Shown piece by piece: positions 63,168 through 64,000 of a stretch of 64,000 bases of DNA. This DNA is from Desulfosporosinus nitroreducens (GTDB taxonomy: Bacteria; Bacillota; Desulfitobacteriia; Desulfitobacteriales; Desulfitobacteriaceae). The stretch spans positions 1 through 64,000 of the forward strand of contig NZ_JAMHFY010000023.1 in assembly GCF_023897015.1 (NCBI RefSeq), read 5' to 3'. Both the position numbers and the translations under genes were made by a program. Positions within the stretch are counted from its first letter, which is position 1. Each line of letters begins with the position of its first letter. The notes below the pieces were generated by a model. That model ran no database searches, had not been told where the DNA came from, and saw only the letters and a program-made list of their open reading frames with translations.

Positions 63168-64000
63168 TCAAGCTCCACCTTTAAAATAGTCTAATAAAAG
63201 TTGCAATATTTTTCTCAGCAAAGAAGTTTGACTGCTAAACTTCTCAACAGTCATCGTTTCTTTACCCATACCTGCTTTCTCTGGCGTTGCCGAAGGGTCC
63301 AGTGTCTGCAATGGTGGATTTTCCTGCGTCGGCGTTGTTATTTGTACCTTGGCATACTCAAAAATATTGGCAAAGTCAGTGTTGCGCTGGACGCAACCTT
63401 TTTGTGCTTGTCCGGCATCGATGCTTTTTTTCACTTCGGCAATTGCGTCATCTTGGGAGCTTAATGCCATAGACTGCTTGTTATCTATAATGATGCGGTA
63501 CATCACGGTAGGTTCGGGGTTTGGAGCAACAGGATTAACCGCTTCTGTATAAGGGACGCCGACAGCACGACTAAAGCCCCTGCAGATAGCCGAGGCTACC
63601 GTCTCATCAAATAAGTCCTGTTTCATGAGTGCCTCTTCAGCGGGATTCGAGATAAATCCGATCTCCACCAAAGTTGCCGGGCAATCCGTTTCCCTGAGCA
63701 CGTGGAGATTATTAAACTTTACTCCCCGATTAGTGAGACCTGTTGCGGCGACTAACTCCTTCTGGATCTCCTTAGCCATCTTTTCCCCCATCCCGCCAGC
63801 TGCCAAGGCTATCGTTTCAACCCCATGGGCAATATTATCAGCGAAGGAGTTGGCGTGGATTGATAAAAAGTAGTCCGGATTGAAATCGTTGGCTCCGTTT
63901 GTCACATCCCAGAGGTCTCCATCTTGAATGGCAAGGATTTCCCAGCCGTTGACTTTAAGCTTATTGACGACCCTCTCCCCAACTTCTTTGTTTTGTGTGG
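63168..64000 (-). CDS. N-acetylmuramoyl-L-alanine amidase (Amidase_3), 5' end outside window
   Basis: The frame continues in phase to the window edge (about 31 more codons, including KEVGERVVNKLKVNGWEI), so the annotated start is missing. Amidase_3 motifs are FLSIHANSF (zinc His), GVETIALAAGG, and the catalytic Glu in ATLVEIGFISNPAEE. After the catalytic domain a sporulation-related-like segment (MYRIIIDNKQSMALSSQDDA) and a C-terminal tail follow. It cleaves the amide bond between MurNAc and the peptide. Confidence 0.9.
   Translation of the reverse strand, partial: TQNKEVGERVVNKLKVNGWEILAIQDGDLWDVTNGANDFNPDYFLSIHANSFADNIAHGVETIALAAGGMGEKMAKEIQKELVAATGLTNRGVKFNNLHVLRETDCPATLVEIGFISNPAEEALMKQDLFDETVASAICRGFSRAVGVPYTEAVNPVAPNPEPTVMYRIIIDNKQSMALSSQDDAIAEVKKSIDAGQAQKGCVQRNTDFANIFEYAKVQITTPTQENPPLQTLDPSATPEKAGMGKETMTVEKFSSQTSLLRKILQLLLDYFKGGA

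Noticed and set aside
62990-64000. Prophage lysis module
   Set aside because: Only an amidase and a short membrane protein are visible; no other phage gene is in the window.
1-64000. rRNA or tRNA genes
   Set aside because: No tRNA-like cloverleaf or rRNA-like block was noticed on either strand.

Overview
The window reads as chromosome from an anaerobic, low-GC, spore-former-like Firmicute (Clostridia). The mix of an NAD(P)-linked [FeFe]-hydrogenase, Hcp, BCCT carrier, PucR-controlled ureide catabolism and a glycyl-radical choline microcompartment would fit Desulfosporosinus/Desulfitobacterium-type Peptococcales. The genus is inference from gene style, not from a search.

Layout. 1-4.1 kb: tandem 27-bp repeats, then the last two genes of an Hnd/Hyd-type electron-bifurcating hydrogenase (hndC, hndD). 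4.2-10.6 kb: tcdA, a membrane protein plus an HD-GYP c-di-GMP phosphodiesterase, a 24-residue hydrophobic peptide, hcp with an HcpR-like operator, and an XRE regulator/membrane protein pair. 10.8-14 kb: a decayed gamma-carbonic anhydrase gene, MgtC, exonuclease III and a LuxR response regulator that has lost the start of its receiver. 14-23.4 kb: a complete allantoin pathway (pucR, allA, allC, allE, two different allB paralogues, NCS1 permease). 23.6-27.4 kb: norC-norB, an orphan TPP riboswitch with terminator but no gene, a gntP remnant, and a c-di-GMP-I riboswitch upstream of a RodZ-like HTH gene. 27.6-36.9 kb: chemoreceptor, thioredoxin reductase fused to a thioredoxin-like domain, thioredoxin, alkaline-phosphatase-superfamily phosphodiesterase, BCCT transporter and LysR regulator. 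The last three appear linked by two matching 57-bp upstream elements. 37.2-58 kb: the main system, a choline-degrading bacterial microcompartment (GRM-type) on the minus strand, with a PocR-domain two-component system at its downstream end and a divergent choline kinase at its upstream end. 58-64 kb: sensor kinase, zinc-ribbon membrane protein, VOC protein, small membrane protein and the 3' part of an N-acetylmuramoyl-L-alanine amidase.

How the BMC genes work together. CutC (activated by CutD) cleaves choline to trimethylamine and acetaldehyde inside a shell built from several BMC-H proteins, a BMC-T (PduT-like), EutS/PduU-like and EutN-like proteins. Acetaldehyde goes to acetyl-CoA (aldehyde dehydrogenase), acetyl phosphate (PduL) and acetate (EutQ), or to ethanol (iron alcohol dehydrogenase). 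All seven CutC active-site residues known from the Desulfovibrio alaskensis enzyme are present, each shifted by one position. Unusual points: one of the two aldehyde dehydrogenases has Ser exactly where the other has its catalytic Cys; one shell protein carries a SAP/Rho-N-like tail; a EutT-like protein lacks the CCxxC motif although the pathway is B12-independent; and choline kinase sits head-to-head with the operon.
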